From NCBI GenBank assembly GCA_024220525.1, contig JAMYWO010000170.1:4191-30298 (forward strand): a stretch of 26,108 nt of DNA, written 5' to 3'. Under the pieces are notes generated by a model. That model did no database searches, was not told the DNA's origin, and worked only from the letters and a program-made list of their open reading frames with translations. The translations under genes were made by a program, and so were the position numbers. This document shows positions 8,204 to 18,874 of this stretch, in pieces. Origin of the DNA: Cochliopodium minus (taxonomy: Eukaryota; Discosea; Himatismenida; Cochliopodiidae). The first letter of the stretch is position 1; each line of letters opens with the position of its first letter.

Positions 8204-10326
8204 ATGTTTAACAAGTTTAATAATCATTTTCTTGAATCTGAAAGTTCAATGACAGAATTCAAGGTAAACCAAATAACATTTAATCATTACAATAAGATTA
8301 TGAGCTCATAAAAAAAAATTAATATTTTTTAAGCCAATTAATAAATATAAAGATCCTTACAAAAAAATTTATATATATTTTATGAAAAACAAATACGTGG
8401 CATAATTATCCTTCCTAAAATTATTAAATATATTTTAAAAAAATTAAAGGATATCGCAAATCAAGAAATGAGGTTTACTTGCACATCATATGATTTGGAA
8501 TTATCTTCTTTTACAAATGAAGATTTCCACATCCCTATCATTAATGGGAAAAACATAAAGATAAATTATGACATGATGAGCCAAAACAACATAAAGATAA
8601 GAAATGGAACTTATCAAGACAAGATAGTTGCAATAAAACAATCTGAAGTTGATAAGAATAGCGAAACAAGCGGAGCCATTGTTAAAGAGATGAAAATCAT
8701 GGCACAGTTAAAACATGAAAACATAATTACCTTTTATGGATGTATCATGGACAATAATAAGAATCCTTCGATTGTGATGGAGCTTATGGACAAAAATCTT
8801 TTTGATATCTTGACAAAGGTGAAGCTTAATCTCTTTGAAAGAATCGAGTTGGCAAAAGAGGCATGCAAAGGTAAAATAAATTTCATAAAATAAATATTTA
8901 TACCAGAGAAAATTATAAGAATTAGCACAAATAAAAAAATTAAACCATAAATTAACTGAAATTAAATTATAATAGAATATTTTTGCCCTATTTAAAATGT
9001 ATAAGTGGACCAAATTGGTTATAATATAAGAAGGACCAATTATATAATCTTTATCCCACAATAAAATAATATTTTTGTATCAAATTAAATCTCCTCTCAA
9101 TATTGTTTATTTTTATGATCAGGAATGTCATACCTCGCACAACAAAAGATCTTTCATGGAGACTACAAAACTGAGAACGTGTTGTATGATGTCAGAACCA
9201 AAAAAGTGAAAATCGCAGACTTTGGCTTTTCTGAAAAGATGATTAGAAAGGACAATAAAATGGAGATCCTTCGCGGGGTAAAAATAATTTTCCTCCAAAA
9301 CAAAATAAATTCAATTTATGTAGAATTACCTTCTTTTATTTTTTAAAAACTCTTTTTTTTTAGACTCCTTATTATCTTGCTCCTGAAGTCTTCGCTGAGA
9401 AAAGGTCAAAACATACATAAAAAAAAAAATTCAAATTTTTATTTGTTTTTTTTATATTTTTTGTATTTCTTATTTTGTATATTGTAAATAAATAAAATGT
9501 ATTTTTAAAAACAGAAAATATAAAACCTTTTAAAAAAAATCTTTTTGTATTAAGCGTCTAATTTAAACAAATATGTTATTATAATTGTGTGCTACTATAA
9601 ATTCTGTTTTTGAAAAACATTATTATCAAAAATAAAGTGTCTTCATAAATTATAACTAATTCACTTGTTTGGCTTTTATATTCAATACTAAAATTTCCAA
9701 ACATTAAACTATAAAAATAAAGATTTGGCTCGTACAGTGATGTGTATTCTTTTGGAATATCACTCTCCGTACATGTCAAAAGAACCATCCCTTACGAAGG
9801 CAACCTCGAAACCAGTCACTTTCTCAATATGGTCAATGGACCAGTCTACCTTAGACCGTAATAACTTTTTTTTTTTATATTCTTTTCCTTTAAATGTTAA
9901 TATATTTTAAAATAGTGAACTCCCTTTTTCTGAACAAGATTGCCCTAGTTCACTTAAAGAGCTCATTTTCAAATGCTGGCATCCAAACTCCTCTTTGCGT
10001 CCTACTTTCTCTGACATCTTGAGGGAGATTGACTACGTTTTGATTGATTGTATTTTCAGCAACTTCAGTGCAAGATGTTTTTGGAAATCTTTCTTTGTCT
10101 TGCAAAATTGTGGTTTGTTGTATAACGTACCCGAAAAGCTCTTTGTTGTACTTAACTTTTTTTCTTCTTTCTTTTTTAATTTTATACTAATCTTTATTTA
10201 TTATAGGATGCTTTGGTCAAGTTTCACATGCCTATCCACAAGATTGAAGAGGCCAAAAGAGTCTTCTTAGTAGATGGTTTTTGCAACATTCTTCATTTTG
10301 AAAAGTATGTTGATTTGTACTTCTAG
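8204..10326 (+). CDS. TKL-type protein kinase, SHK-like but without SH2
   Basis: Seven exons (8204-8263, 8450-8870, 9123-9277, 9364-9404, 9723-9857, 9916-10147, 10207-10326) give 387 residues. Kinase motifs: VAIK (Lys83), C-helix Glu100, LKHENIITFYG, MEL hinge, HGDYKTENVL (Asp174, Asn179), ADFG (Asp193), TPYYLAPE, YSDVYSFG and CWHPNSSLRPTFSDIL. These place it in the tyrosine-kinase-like group that phosphorylates mostly Ser/Thr. The strand before VAIK reads KIRNGTYQDK, but the Gly-rich loop GxGxxG is replaced by MMSQNN, which is odd for an active enzyme. After the kinase comes VLIDCIFSN...FWKSFF and a helical tail ending in YVDLYF. This resembles the linker after the kinase of Dictyostelium SHK proteins, which normally leads to an SH2 domain; here a TAG ends the protein before any SH2. 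Introns of 186, 252 and 318 bases are longer than in neighbouring genes, and the donor after 9404 is GTCAAA. Confidence 0.86.
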
Positions 10327-10805
10327 AAACTCTTTTTCTCTTCTTTCTTTCTCCTTTCTTTATTTTATCTCTTTGTTCTTTTATTGTACATTTACCCTCT
10401 CAACAAAAAAACTTGTAAAAAAAAAATAACACAAAAAAAAACTGGATTATCTTTCTCAAAAAAAAACAATGAAAGATATTTCTTTATTTATAAATTATTA
10501 ATTTAAAATATTTATAAAAAAAACCAAAAAACGAAAAAAAATTAAAAAATTTTGTCAGATGAAGATGTTTTGTTTGTGTTTTTCTTTTTTTTGTTCTTCA
10601 AACCTATTGGTATAGTTCAAAAAATGAAGATCTTTGAAATAAAAATTTGATATATAGAAAAATTAATTGAAATTTGATTCAATAAAACCTTAAAAATAGT
10701 GTTCATTAACTCATGATTTGAAGAATAGTCCATGATGAAAATTTTAAAAAAAAATTAACGATAGATTAAAAATTAATTTTCCTGACAAAATAAAAAAAAA
10801 TTGAA
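10327..10805. other. Intergenic region after the kinase gene
   Basis: 479 bases. The first 60 (10327-10386) are a pyrimidine-rich C/T tract, followed by poly-A rich DNA and AT text. I see no coding frame, RNA gene or clear repeat. It must include the promoter of the downstream fusion gene. Confidence 0.5.
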
Positions 10806-13784
10806 ATGAAGGATATCTTTTTATCAACAGCTCAAAAAGAGAATCTATCCAAATGGAAATCAAAGAATGTAGATATCTCATTGTCTTCGAAAATATTGGG
10901 TTATCTTTGGGATCTCATGATAAAATTCATCCCAAGCGATATAGCACCCAATGTACTTTCATTCATGGGATTATTATGTAATTTGCATGCATTTTATCTG
11001 TGTAAGAAGAAGAAACAAAAAATTTTTAAACAAAATAGGGAAAATATAAGAACTTTTATTTGGGAGTTTGGATACATGGATACACTGTTCAAATATAAAA
11101 TTTTAAAATTTTAATTAGTACGAAGTGAAGATTATTTTGGAACAAATTGTTGGATATACTTTTAAAAACCAAATATATTTGATGAGAATGAAAAGAATTA
11201 TCAGCAAATAACATATCATTTTCAAAATAATAAAAGGAAATTTAAATTTGATCCTAACTTTATCAAAAAAAGATTTTTTTTATGAAAGAACGGAAATTTA
11301 AAATAAAATTCCGTTTAAATAAGAAATTTTTAAGAAACCCATAATAAAAAACCAAAGAAAACGAGATAGTTCTAAAGTTAAATAAATAAAAAAAAATTTT
11401 AAAAAAATAATAAAAAAAAATTTATTAAAAAAAAAGGTTATTTGTACATCGATGATCACCCAAAAGAAGTATCAATCACAGCGGTAGTACTAATGTCATT
11501 AAGTTACGCATTTGACTCACTTGACGGTAGACAAGCAAGAAAGATAAAGAACGAATCTCCACTAGGAGAATTGTTTGGCGACGCATGCATCAACATTGGT
11601 GTCATTTTCTCCATTTTGTCTTTGTGTTACATTATTGGCATTCGTGACATCATGACCCAGTGGTATTTTGGACAGACTGCTGCTTTGTTCATTGTTGCCA
11701 CTCACATTGAGGCTTTGGGAACCAAAATCAAATCTTTTGGGAGATTTACTGGTGAGATTTTTTTTTTCATTCATTTTTAGTTTATTATTTAAAATTTATT
11801 GATTTTTTTTCTTTTATTTTTTATTTTTTAATTATTTTATTTATTTTTTTATTTTATTTTATTTTTTATATATTTTATTTTATATTTTTTGTAATTTAAT
11901 TTTATTAAATGGTTTATTGTTTTTTTATTTTTTTATTATTGAAAATTTTTTTTTTATTATTTTATATTTTTTGAAAATTAAAATTTTTTATTTTATTGAT
12001 TTTATTTTATATTTTTTGAAAAACTTTTTTAATGAAAGGACCTGGTGAACCTTTTATGATCTATGCTTTTATTGTAATCACTAAAACCACTATTGGACTC
12101 GACTGGATTGTAAACAAATTTAATTTCACCTTAGTCCCAATGTTAGAGAGCATTTCTGGTGAGAAAAAAACTTTTTTTTTTAAAAAAAATCAATTTATTT
12201 TTGAAAAATTAAAATTTAAAAAAAATATTAAATCAATAAAAATAAAAATTATTAATTAAAAAAAATAATTATTTCAATAAAAATATCCAATTAAAATAAT
12301 TAAAAATTTTTTTAATATTTTTTTGGTTTTAGGTACAAAGGACTCTATAGTATTGTTGAGATTGATAAGCAAGGTTATTTATTACTCCACAGTGATTTTG
12401 GTGATCATTTCATTGATGTTCGTTCAGGATCATTCTGCAACCAAGAAAAACCTCATCTTTTGCTTTTTTTATCGAAACGTAATCCCCATTTTGTTGTCAT
12501 TGGGATGGATGAACATTTCCAAAATGGATCTCTCTGATATCATGTGCGATGGACTTTTTTTCTCCATTGTTTCTACTGATCTTGTTGTATCTAAAATGTC
12601 AGGTCAGAAATAAAAATAAATTAATCAAAATTTAATAAAAAATCAATTAAAAATAAATTTAAAAATAAATTTAAAAATAAATTTAAAAATAAATTTAATA
12701 AAAAATCAATTAAAAATGAATTGAAAATAAATTAAAAATAAATTGAAAATAAATTAAAAATAAATTTAAAAATAAATCTAAAAATAAATTAATAAAAAAT
12801 AATAAAGAAAATTTTTTATTTTATTTTATTTTAAAATCTTAAGAAATCTTTTAAAAAAATTTTTTTCTTTTTTTTTTTATTTAGGAAGAGATTTGCACCC
12901 TTGGATATCTTTGTTTGCGATGATAAGTATTTTCAACCACTTCTTCATTTTGGTGATCGTGGCCTTTTACTACGTTTTATTGTTTTGGGACGTGTGTACC
13001 TATTTGCATTTGCCAATGTTCACCACCTACATCAACGTCTACGTAGACGGAGGTAAAAAAAATAAAAAATAAAAAATAAAAAAAAAATAATAAAATTTTC
13101 TTACAATAAAATTTTATTCAAATGAAATAGTTTATGATATGTTACATTTTGGGCATCAAAAAGGTATTTCATTTGTTTTTATTTAATTACTGAATTTTGA
13201 TTTGTATTTAATCAATTTTTATAATTTTAATCATGATTTTTTAGATTTTAAAAATTTTAATTTATGTGTTAAAAATTTTTTAATATTCATTATTTTTTTT
13301 TCTTTTTAGCATTCCAAGCTGCTCTTCAATTTGGGTCGAGATTGATTGTCGGAGTTCTTTCCGATGAGAACGTAATGAGCTACAAAAGAAGACCCATCAT
13401 GTCTCTAAAAGAACGTGCAGATTCCGTCAGAGTATGTAAGGGTGTAGATCAAGTAATTGAAGACTCTCCTCTCATTTCAGACGAAAAATTTTTAAAAGGT
13501 AATCATTGTTAATTTTTATTTCTTGTTGTAATTTTTTTTATTTTTTTTTTTTTTTCATTTTTTATTTTTTACATTTTTTTTTTAAATTTAAAGACAACAA
13601 CATTCATGTTGTTGCACATAGTACTGAGTATGATACAAAAGATGATAGATATTATGTTGTCCCAAGGAGATTGGGAATGACTAGAGTTTTGCCCAGAACT
13701 GAGGGAATCTCCACCAGTGATCTCATCAAACGTGTTCACGAGTGGTACGAGGAGAACAAGAAAAATGGAAACAACTCTAAATAA
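10806..13784 (+). CDS. Fusion: CDP-alcohol phosphotransferase domain plus cytidylyltransferase
   Basis: Eight exons (10806-11001, 11437-11751, 12039-12158, 12333-12602, 12885-13052, 13131-13163, 13310-13498, 13594-13784) encode 493 residues. Residues 1-330 look like choline/ethanolamine phosphotransferase: an N-terminal KSKNVDISLSSKILGYLW segment, IAPNVLSFMGL, several membrane helices and the signature start DGRQAR (residues 95-100). The signature D-G-x2-A-R-x8-G-x3-D-x3-D is broken at its end: Gly113 and Ile117 replace the two conserved aspartates. Residues 345-493 are a CTP:phosphocholine/phosphoethanolamine cytidylyltransferase: NVYVDGGVYDMLHFGH (HxGH at 362-365), SDENVMSYKRRPIM, VDQVIED, VVAHSTEYD and RTEGISTSD (465-473). 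These two activities are consecutive steps of the Kennedy pathway. The join lies inside one exon (12885-13052), so it is not a misjoined neighbour. The first intron is 435 bases. The likely role is a membrane-bound cytidylyltransferase; transferase activity is doubtful. Confidence 0.88.
11002..11436 (+). other. Long first intron of the phosphotransferase-cytidylyltransferase gene
   Basis: 435 bases from GTAAGA to AAAAAG. The frame stays open for about 110 bases past the donor, but that translation has no family match and joining 11001 to 11437 aligns without a gap. Otherwise AT-rich with poly-A towards the acceptor. Confidence 0.55.
12640..12795 (+). repeat. Short-unit tandem repeat inside an intron
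   Basis: Four near-perfect copies of AAAAATAAATTT from about 12651 to 12698, then looser 11-12 base variants to about 12795. It lies within the intron 12603-12884 of the fusion gene. Confidence 0.8.
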
Positions 13785-13794
13785 TTCAACATAC

Positions 13795-13824
13795 AAAAAA
13801 TAAATATAGAATAAATTATTTTTT
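13795..13824 (+). terminator. Hairpin after the stop codon of the fusion gene
   Basis: AAAAAATAA (13795-13803) pairs with TTATTTTTT (13816-13824) over a 12-base loop, 10 bases after the stop. All A/T pairs, so chance formation is quite possible. Confidence 0.25.
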
Positions 13825-13855
13825 TGTTTTTTTTATTTCAAAAATCAAAAAATTC

Positions 13856-13973
13856 AAAAATTACTTAAAATCTTAATTTTTTAAAAATAAAAAATCTTTT
13901 TAAACGTTTAAAACTGATTTTTTTTTCTTTATTATAATTTTTTTAAAAAATTACTTAAAATCTTAATTTTTTA
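13856..13973 (+). repeat. 28-base direct repeat, two copies 90 bases apart
   Basis: The copies at 13856-13883 and 13946-13973 are identical; the core word is TTACTTAAAATCTTAA. They diverge on both sides. Nothing indicates a mobile element. Confidence 0.75.
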
Positions 13974-14131
13974 TAATAATAATGATTATAATCAAAAAAA
14001 AATTCAAAATCTAAAAAATTCTATTAGTTTTTCAAAGAGAGATTCAATTCTTTTAAATAAGTTTTTACGATTATAAGTTTATAATTTTTTTATTTCAATT
14101 TTAAATTTAAAGCTTTGATAAAATAAAAAAA

Positions 14132-16259
14132 ATGGAACCTGTAATTACAGGATATGAACTATATATTTTACATACTTGTATCTTTGTTTCATCTAGTTTG
14201 AGTGTTATTGGATGTTCGTTCATGATCTTCTACATACTGTTCATAATGATCAGATGGCAATTCTGTAAGAACAAAATAAAAATTTATAAAGAAATGAACA
14301 TGTCAACAAGGATCAAATTGTTTGATTATGGATCATTTATAAGTAGATATTTGGAAATGAAAATATATAAAATTTATATTTAAGAAAATTTGAATGTCCA
14401 AAATAAACAGATAGAATTACAAAATATCTCTTTGACAATAAATAATTATAAAGAAAATATCCTTTATCTATCCATCATAAAAATTCACCTTTTAATAAAT
14501 TATTTATAATAAATGCATCTTCAATTAAAGATTATTCTTTGATTATTTTTTATTTATTTTTTTTAAATTAGGCCTGACAAATAAACAAAGGATCAAAGAA
14601 AACAAACACACCTCAAGCCGAAAGTTCGAGTCGGAATTTCATCTAGCAGAAAAAAAGAATTTGAACTCCTTCCACTCCATCCCCAAACCCATTTGGATAC
14701 TACATTGGATAGGAGAACTTCTCGTCTTGACTTTAACTATAATCAACCTTTTATCTTCTATATATGTAAAAATAAATAAAAATAAAATAAAAAATAAAAC
14801 AAAAAATAAAATAAAATTAATTTTTTTTTAAATATAATTTTTAATATAGTACATAAGTGCTTTGAAATATGTAAGATTTTTTTTTAATCCATTTTTTATT
14901 TTTTATTTTTTTTTCTTTATTTTTTCATTTTTTTATTATTTTTTACTGACAGTACAGCGAACACAAATCTTGTAACTTTATCTTGTCAGTAATGGGAACT
15001 ACCTTTGAGCCTGCATCAGTGGTGATTGTATGTGAAATATCTGTGATTGTAATTTTTTTAACTATTTACTTAGTTTTTTTGAAAATATTTTTCATTTTTA
15101 TTTTATTTTTGTTTTATTTTATATTTTTTTTATTTTTTTTTTTTTTGATAAAAATTAATTTTTTTTAAAATTTTTATTTTATTTTATTTATTTTTATTTT
15201 TATTTATTTTTATTTATTTTTATTTATTTTTATTTTTTTTTGATTATTATTTTTAGGTTTTCATCCTTTCGAGAAAATCGGAGAAAACACAAACAAGAAA
15301 AGGAATCAAGTCAACGCTGACTATCTATTTCGTGTTGTGTGTTGTCTTCTCAGTGATGATCCCCTTCTCCTACTCTTTTTTCACCATCTATTTTCGTTTT
15401 TACAGTAAAGAAAATAAAAAAAATAAATAAAATTTTAGTTTAATTAAATAAAAAATAACAAAAATAAAAAATATTTAAAAATTTGGAAGAAAAAAAAATT
15501 TGATTAATAAATCAAAATTTATATTTTATAAAAATCAAAATAAAAATGAAAATTTTTTTAAAAAAACCAGGAAAGAACGATTGGTGCAAATTGTTCTCGA
15601 AATCAGATGAGGCATTCTATTATTATTATATCCCTGTTCTCATTGCTGTTACTTTTAATGTAGTTATGTTGTTTGCCATTCATCAAGTAAACAAGCGACT
15701 TAACAGAAACAGTCTCTCTCTTGTTTGGTGGATTCCAAGGTAAAAAATAAAAAATGAAAAATCTTTGGAAAATAAAAAATATTTAAAAATAAAAAATTTT
15801 AATTGGAAAATAAAATATTTTAAATAAATTAAATCAAAAAAAAAAATAATGAATAAAAAAATATTTAAGGTGGAATTATTTTAAAAAATTTATTTAGATT
15901 GGAAAATAAAAAAAGTAAAAAGTTATATTATCAAATTGATAATAAATTATTAGAATAATAATAATATAAAAAATTTTTTTTCAAAAAGTTTTTGTTTGGT
16001 ATGGATTATGCCCATCATAAACTCAATCATCCAAAAAGTAAGTGGGAAAGCATATTTTCCTCTGTTGGTCATCGACTCTATATGTAATCCCTCACAAGGC
16101 TTCATCAACGCCATTCTCTTTTCTTACATTTTGTTGAGCAAGAGGAAGAGTTCTGAGGAGGATCTTTTACTTCTTGATAAGGAACTCTCTTTTCAAAAGT
16201 ATGTTTGTTATTTATTTGGTAACAGGTTTGAGTGGTTCATTGAACAAGATAAAAAATAA
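14132..16259 (+). CDS. Seven-TM cAMP-receptor-like GPCR
   Basis: Seven exons (14132-14264, 14572-14765, 14850-14870, 14953-15048, 15257-15404, 15571-15739, 15989-16259) give 343 residues. Seven hydrophobic helices are visible, roughly: TM1 after MEPVITGYELY, TM2 from IWILHWIGELLV, TM3 from NFILSVMGTTFEP, TM4 from TIYFVLCVVFSV, TM5 from YYIPVLIAVTFN, TM6 from LVWIMPIINSII and TM7 from LLVIDSICNPSQGF. The NDWC in the second extracellular loop, WIPSFCLVW in TM6 and NPSQGFINAI in TM7 fit the Dictyostelium cAMP-receptor/Crl family. Ligand unknown; coupling to heterotrimeric G proteins at the plasma membrane is expected. The first intracellular loop is long and basic and the C-terminal tail is short. 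Exon 4 could also end at GT 15028; the longer form gives a full-length TM3. A 27-base in-frame stretch 16200-16226 has GT-AG ends and may be a tiny intron. The first intron is 307 bases. Confidence 0.83.
14265..14571 (+). other. Long first intron of the GPCR gene
   Basis: 307 bases from GTAAGA to AAATTAG. The upstream frame stays open to about 14381 without resembling the family. No other feature is seen; joining 14264 to 14572 keeps phase. Confidence 0.55.
15176..15236 (+). repeat. AT-only tandem repeat in a GPCR intron
   Basis: About three copies of ATTTATTTTT plus shorter ATTTT variants, within the intron 15049-15256. Confidence 0.7.
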
Positions 16260-16412
16260 GAAGAATTATAAAGAAAAATGTAAATAAATAAATTGAAGCT
16301 TTTTTTTTTGTTTATTCGTGGAATATTTTTTGATTCTCAATTACTCCAATTTTTTTAATCAATCCTTTTTTTCAAGAATTAAAAATAAAATTAATTAAAA
16401 AAAAAAAAAAAA

Positions 16413-17757
16413 ATGAAAAAGAAAATTAGCAGAGGATTTAATTCTCAACATCTTTTGATTTATTGTTGTAAAAAAAAATTTATATTTGTTTCCATTTATT
16501 TTTTCTTAACAATTATCAAAAAAGATAATGGAGATTTATTTGGATTTGGAAGTAACAAATATGGACAATTAGGAATTGGAAAGGAAATAAAATTTGCAGA
16601 AAAACCAATCTTGATAAGGAATGATGAAAACATAAAATCAATTTGTTTGGGATCTCATTTTTCATTTATCCTCCACAAAAACGGAGATTTATTTTCTTTT
16701 GGTTATAATTTTGGACAACTAGGAATTGGAAACACAAATATTCAATATGAACCAGTTTTGGTGATGAATGATCCAACAATAAAAATGATCTCTTGTGGAT
16801 TTTCTCATACAATGATTTATAAGGAAAATGGAGATATATTTGTATTTGGTTTTAATGAATATGGACAATTAGGAATTGGAAATGAACAAATTAAAATACA
16901 AGATAAGCCAATTTTATTGATGAATGATTTAACAATAAAAAAGATAGTATTGGGAGGAAATCATTCAATAATTTACAAAGAAAATGGAGATTTGTTTGTG
17001 TTTGGTAAAAATGAATATGGACAACTTGGTTTAGGAGATACAGAAAATAGACACACTCCTACTCTTTTGTTTCATGATAAAGATATCAAAGAAATATATT
17101 GTGGAGATAATAATAGTATTTATTTGAAAAATAATGATGAAATATTTTTTTTTGGAAATTGGTATTTTTAATTTGATTCTATTTTTTTGTTATTTTCTTT
17201 TTAACCATTTTTTGAAAATTAATTAGCTTAGGTGAAACTTTGATTTTGAAAGACTATCACGAAGACAAGTTGGTTCCTACTTTTCTTCAAAAAATAGAAA
17301 ACATTAAAACAATGAGAACTGCTTTCAAACATACTATTGTATTAAAAATAATGGGGAATTGATTGCTTTTGGATCAAATAATGAAAATCAAATTAGTAAC
17401 AATGATGGTGGAAAAGAATTTTCCACTCCTGAAACAATTTTAAAAGATGAAAATATTGAAAATATTTTGTGTTCTTCATTTTCTACTTTCATTCTTTACA
17501 AAAATGGAAAAATAGTTCTCAATGGAACCCTTGAATTCAAGATTTTTAACAACGAATTGGTGATGGAAAATTCTTCAATCATGTTTATTGGATCAGATGA
17601 TGTCAAAATATGGTCTCCTCAAACACATAAATACTTTTCGGAAGATACAAAACAATTCGTAAAAGAGTTTGTTCTTGTTTTGAAATATTTTCAAAAGAAA
17701 TATGGTTTCAAACTTCCAAAATTTCTTCTCTTTCTCATTCTTGAACAATCCATTTGA
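16413..17757 (+). CDS. RCC1-repeat (beta-propeller) protein with one frame break
   Basis: Three exons: 16413-16467, 16525-17161, 17227-17757. The exon 2 repeats carry the RCC1 pattern (NGDLFGFGSNKYGQLGIG and relatives) at least four times; further degenerate repeats follow and the C-terminus is a helical segment (WSPQTHKYF, KLPKFLLFLIL). Such proteins form seven-bladed propellers; besides GTP-exchange on Ran they serve many scaffold roles, and this one is not specifically an RCC1 orthologue. Splicing the first intron (57 bases, no in-frame stop) joins HLLIYCY to NGDLF, which fits a repeat start; without splicing a hydrophobic insert would appear. In exon 3 the frame ending HTIVLK and the frame with NNGELIAFGSNNENQ are offset by one base near 17343-17351, next to an A5 run. 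The total exon length is one base short of a multiple of three. This may be a sequencing error or a real lesion. Confidence 0.82.
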
Positions 17758-18560
17758 AAAATTAAATTAAAAGTGTTATTATAATTTTAAATAAACAAAT
17801 TAGCTCTTGAAAACTTTCATTTGCAAGATACAAAATTTGTTTTCATTCAAGTTTGTGGGTTGTTAAAATGTAAACCTTTATTTTTTTTTACTAATATAAT
17901 TCCATAAAAACGCATAAGGAAAAATAATTTGCATAATTATGCGAATCACCATACACTGTATGTATTATCATTTGTAAATTAGAAGTTATATCTCCAATAT
18001 AGAGATGAATGATTTTTTTTATTGTGTTATATTAAAAAAGAAAAAAAAATTTCCCCTTATGAACAACATCATTCAAGCAGTGAGATATCAAATTTTCAGT
18101 TAAAAAATTGATCGGTTAATCTTTATCGAAGTTTTTATTGAAAGAAAAAATCCATGAGCAGTTGTACTATTATGGCAAACAATTATTGGTTTTTTATTAT
18201 TTTTCTCAATATATAATATATATAGTTATTTTTTGGAATATAGTCTCATAGAACACCAGATATTCTCATAAACAAAGGAAAATATCTAGAAAAGATGAGA
18301 TTCAAAAATATTGCAGATCATGATGATTGTCCACCAAATAGATAGTTGGTGAAAATCAGTAAATCTGCTTTTAAAAAAATAATTTCAATTTTTTTTTATT
18401 TTTTATTTTTTTAAATTGTTTAATTATTTTTTTTTTATTTTAAATATAAAATATCAAAAATCATTATTTTCACAAATATTGATTTTTTCAAATAATAATT
18501 ACTTTTAATCATTATTATTTCAATACATCCAAAGAAAAATCTTTAACTTTGTTTGAATCT
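17758..18560. other. Unassigned region after the RCC1-like gene
   Basis: About 800 AT-rich bases. A perfect 12-base palindrome, GCATAATTATGC, sits at 17931-17942, overlapping a CGCATAA/TTATGCG inverted pair (17911-17917 and 17937-17943). A short forward frame beginning MRFKNIADHDDCPPN (from 18295) ends in TAG and could be a first exon of the possible gene downstream, but I cannot join it. Nothing else is supported. Confidence 0.4.
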
Positions 18561-18874
18561 TGTTGTGCAAAGACAAACCTAATTGTGCTGTGCTGTTAAT
18601 GGTGGGAGACTTCAAACGAAGCAATGTGTTGAAAAAATAATTTTTTTTTCTTTTTTTAAACTTTTTTGTTTTTCATTCCAGATGAATTAAAATTTGTTTT
18701 CAAATCTTGGAAATTTTAATCCTTGGTTTTGTTTTATTTACTTTTTTGTTTTTTATTTTAAAAGTTGGTGCTTCTATTTGGAGAGGTTATGTACTCTTGG
18801 TGAGCATTTGTATTATCTTGCACTTCTTTTCCATTGGTGCTCCTTATCTTACTTCAAGAAAGCTTGATCTCTGA
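18561..18874 (+). CDS. Possible exons of an unidentified membrane protein
   Basis: Three forward stretches look coding by composition but I could not join them in one frame. Around 18561-18639: LLCKDKPNCAVLL...VGDFKRSN. Around 18681-18717, after an AG at 18680-18681: DELKFVFKSWKF. From 18765, after TTTTAAAAG, to a TGA at 18872-18874: GASIWRGYVLLV followed by a hydrophobic helix and ending in YLTSRKLDL. The last would be a C-terminal transmembrane segment with a short tail. I do not recognise the family. It could be a degraded gene, a gene with undetected micro-exons, or partly noncoding. Confidence 0.35.

Larger units (their letters stand above)
13785..14131. other. Intergenic region between the fusion gene and the GPCR
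   Basis: 347 bases. It holds a post-stop hairpin (13795-13824), a 28-base direct repeat (13856-13883 and 13946-13973) and A-rich DNA before the GPCR start. No gene is seen. Confidence 0.6.

Noticed and set aside
11002-11114. Extension of the first exon of the fusion gene into a 36-residue tail
   Set aside because: It has no family match and splicing at 11001 joins family-conserved segments in phase with a good GTAAGA donor.
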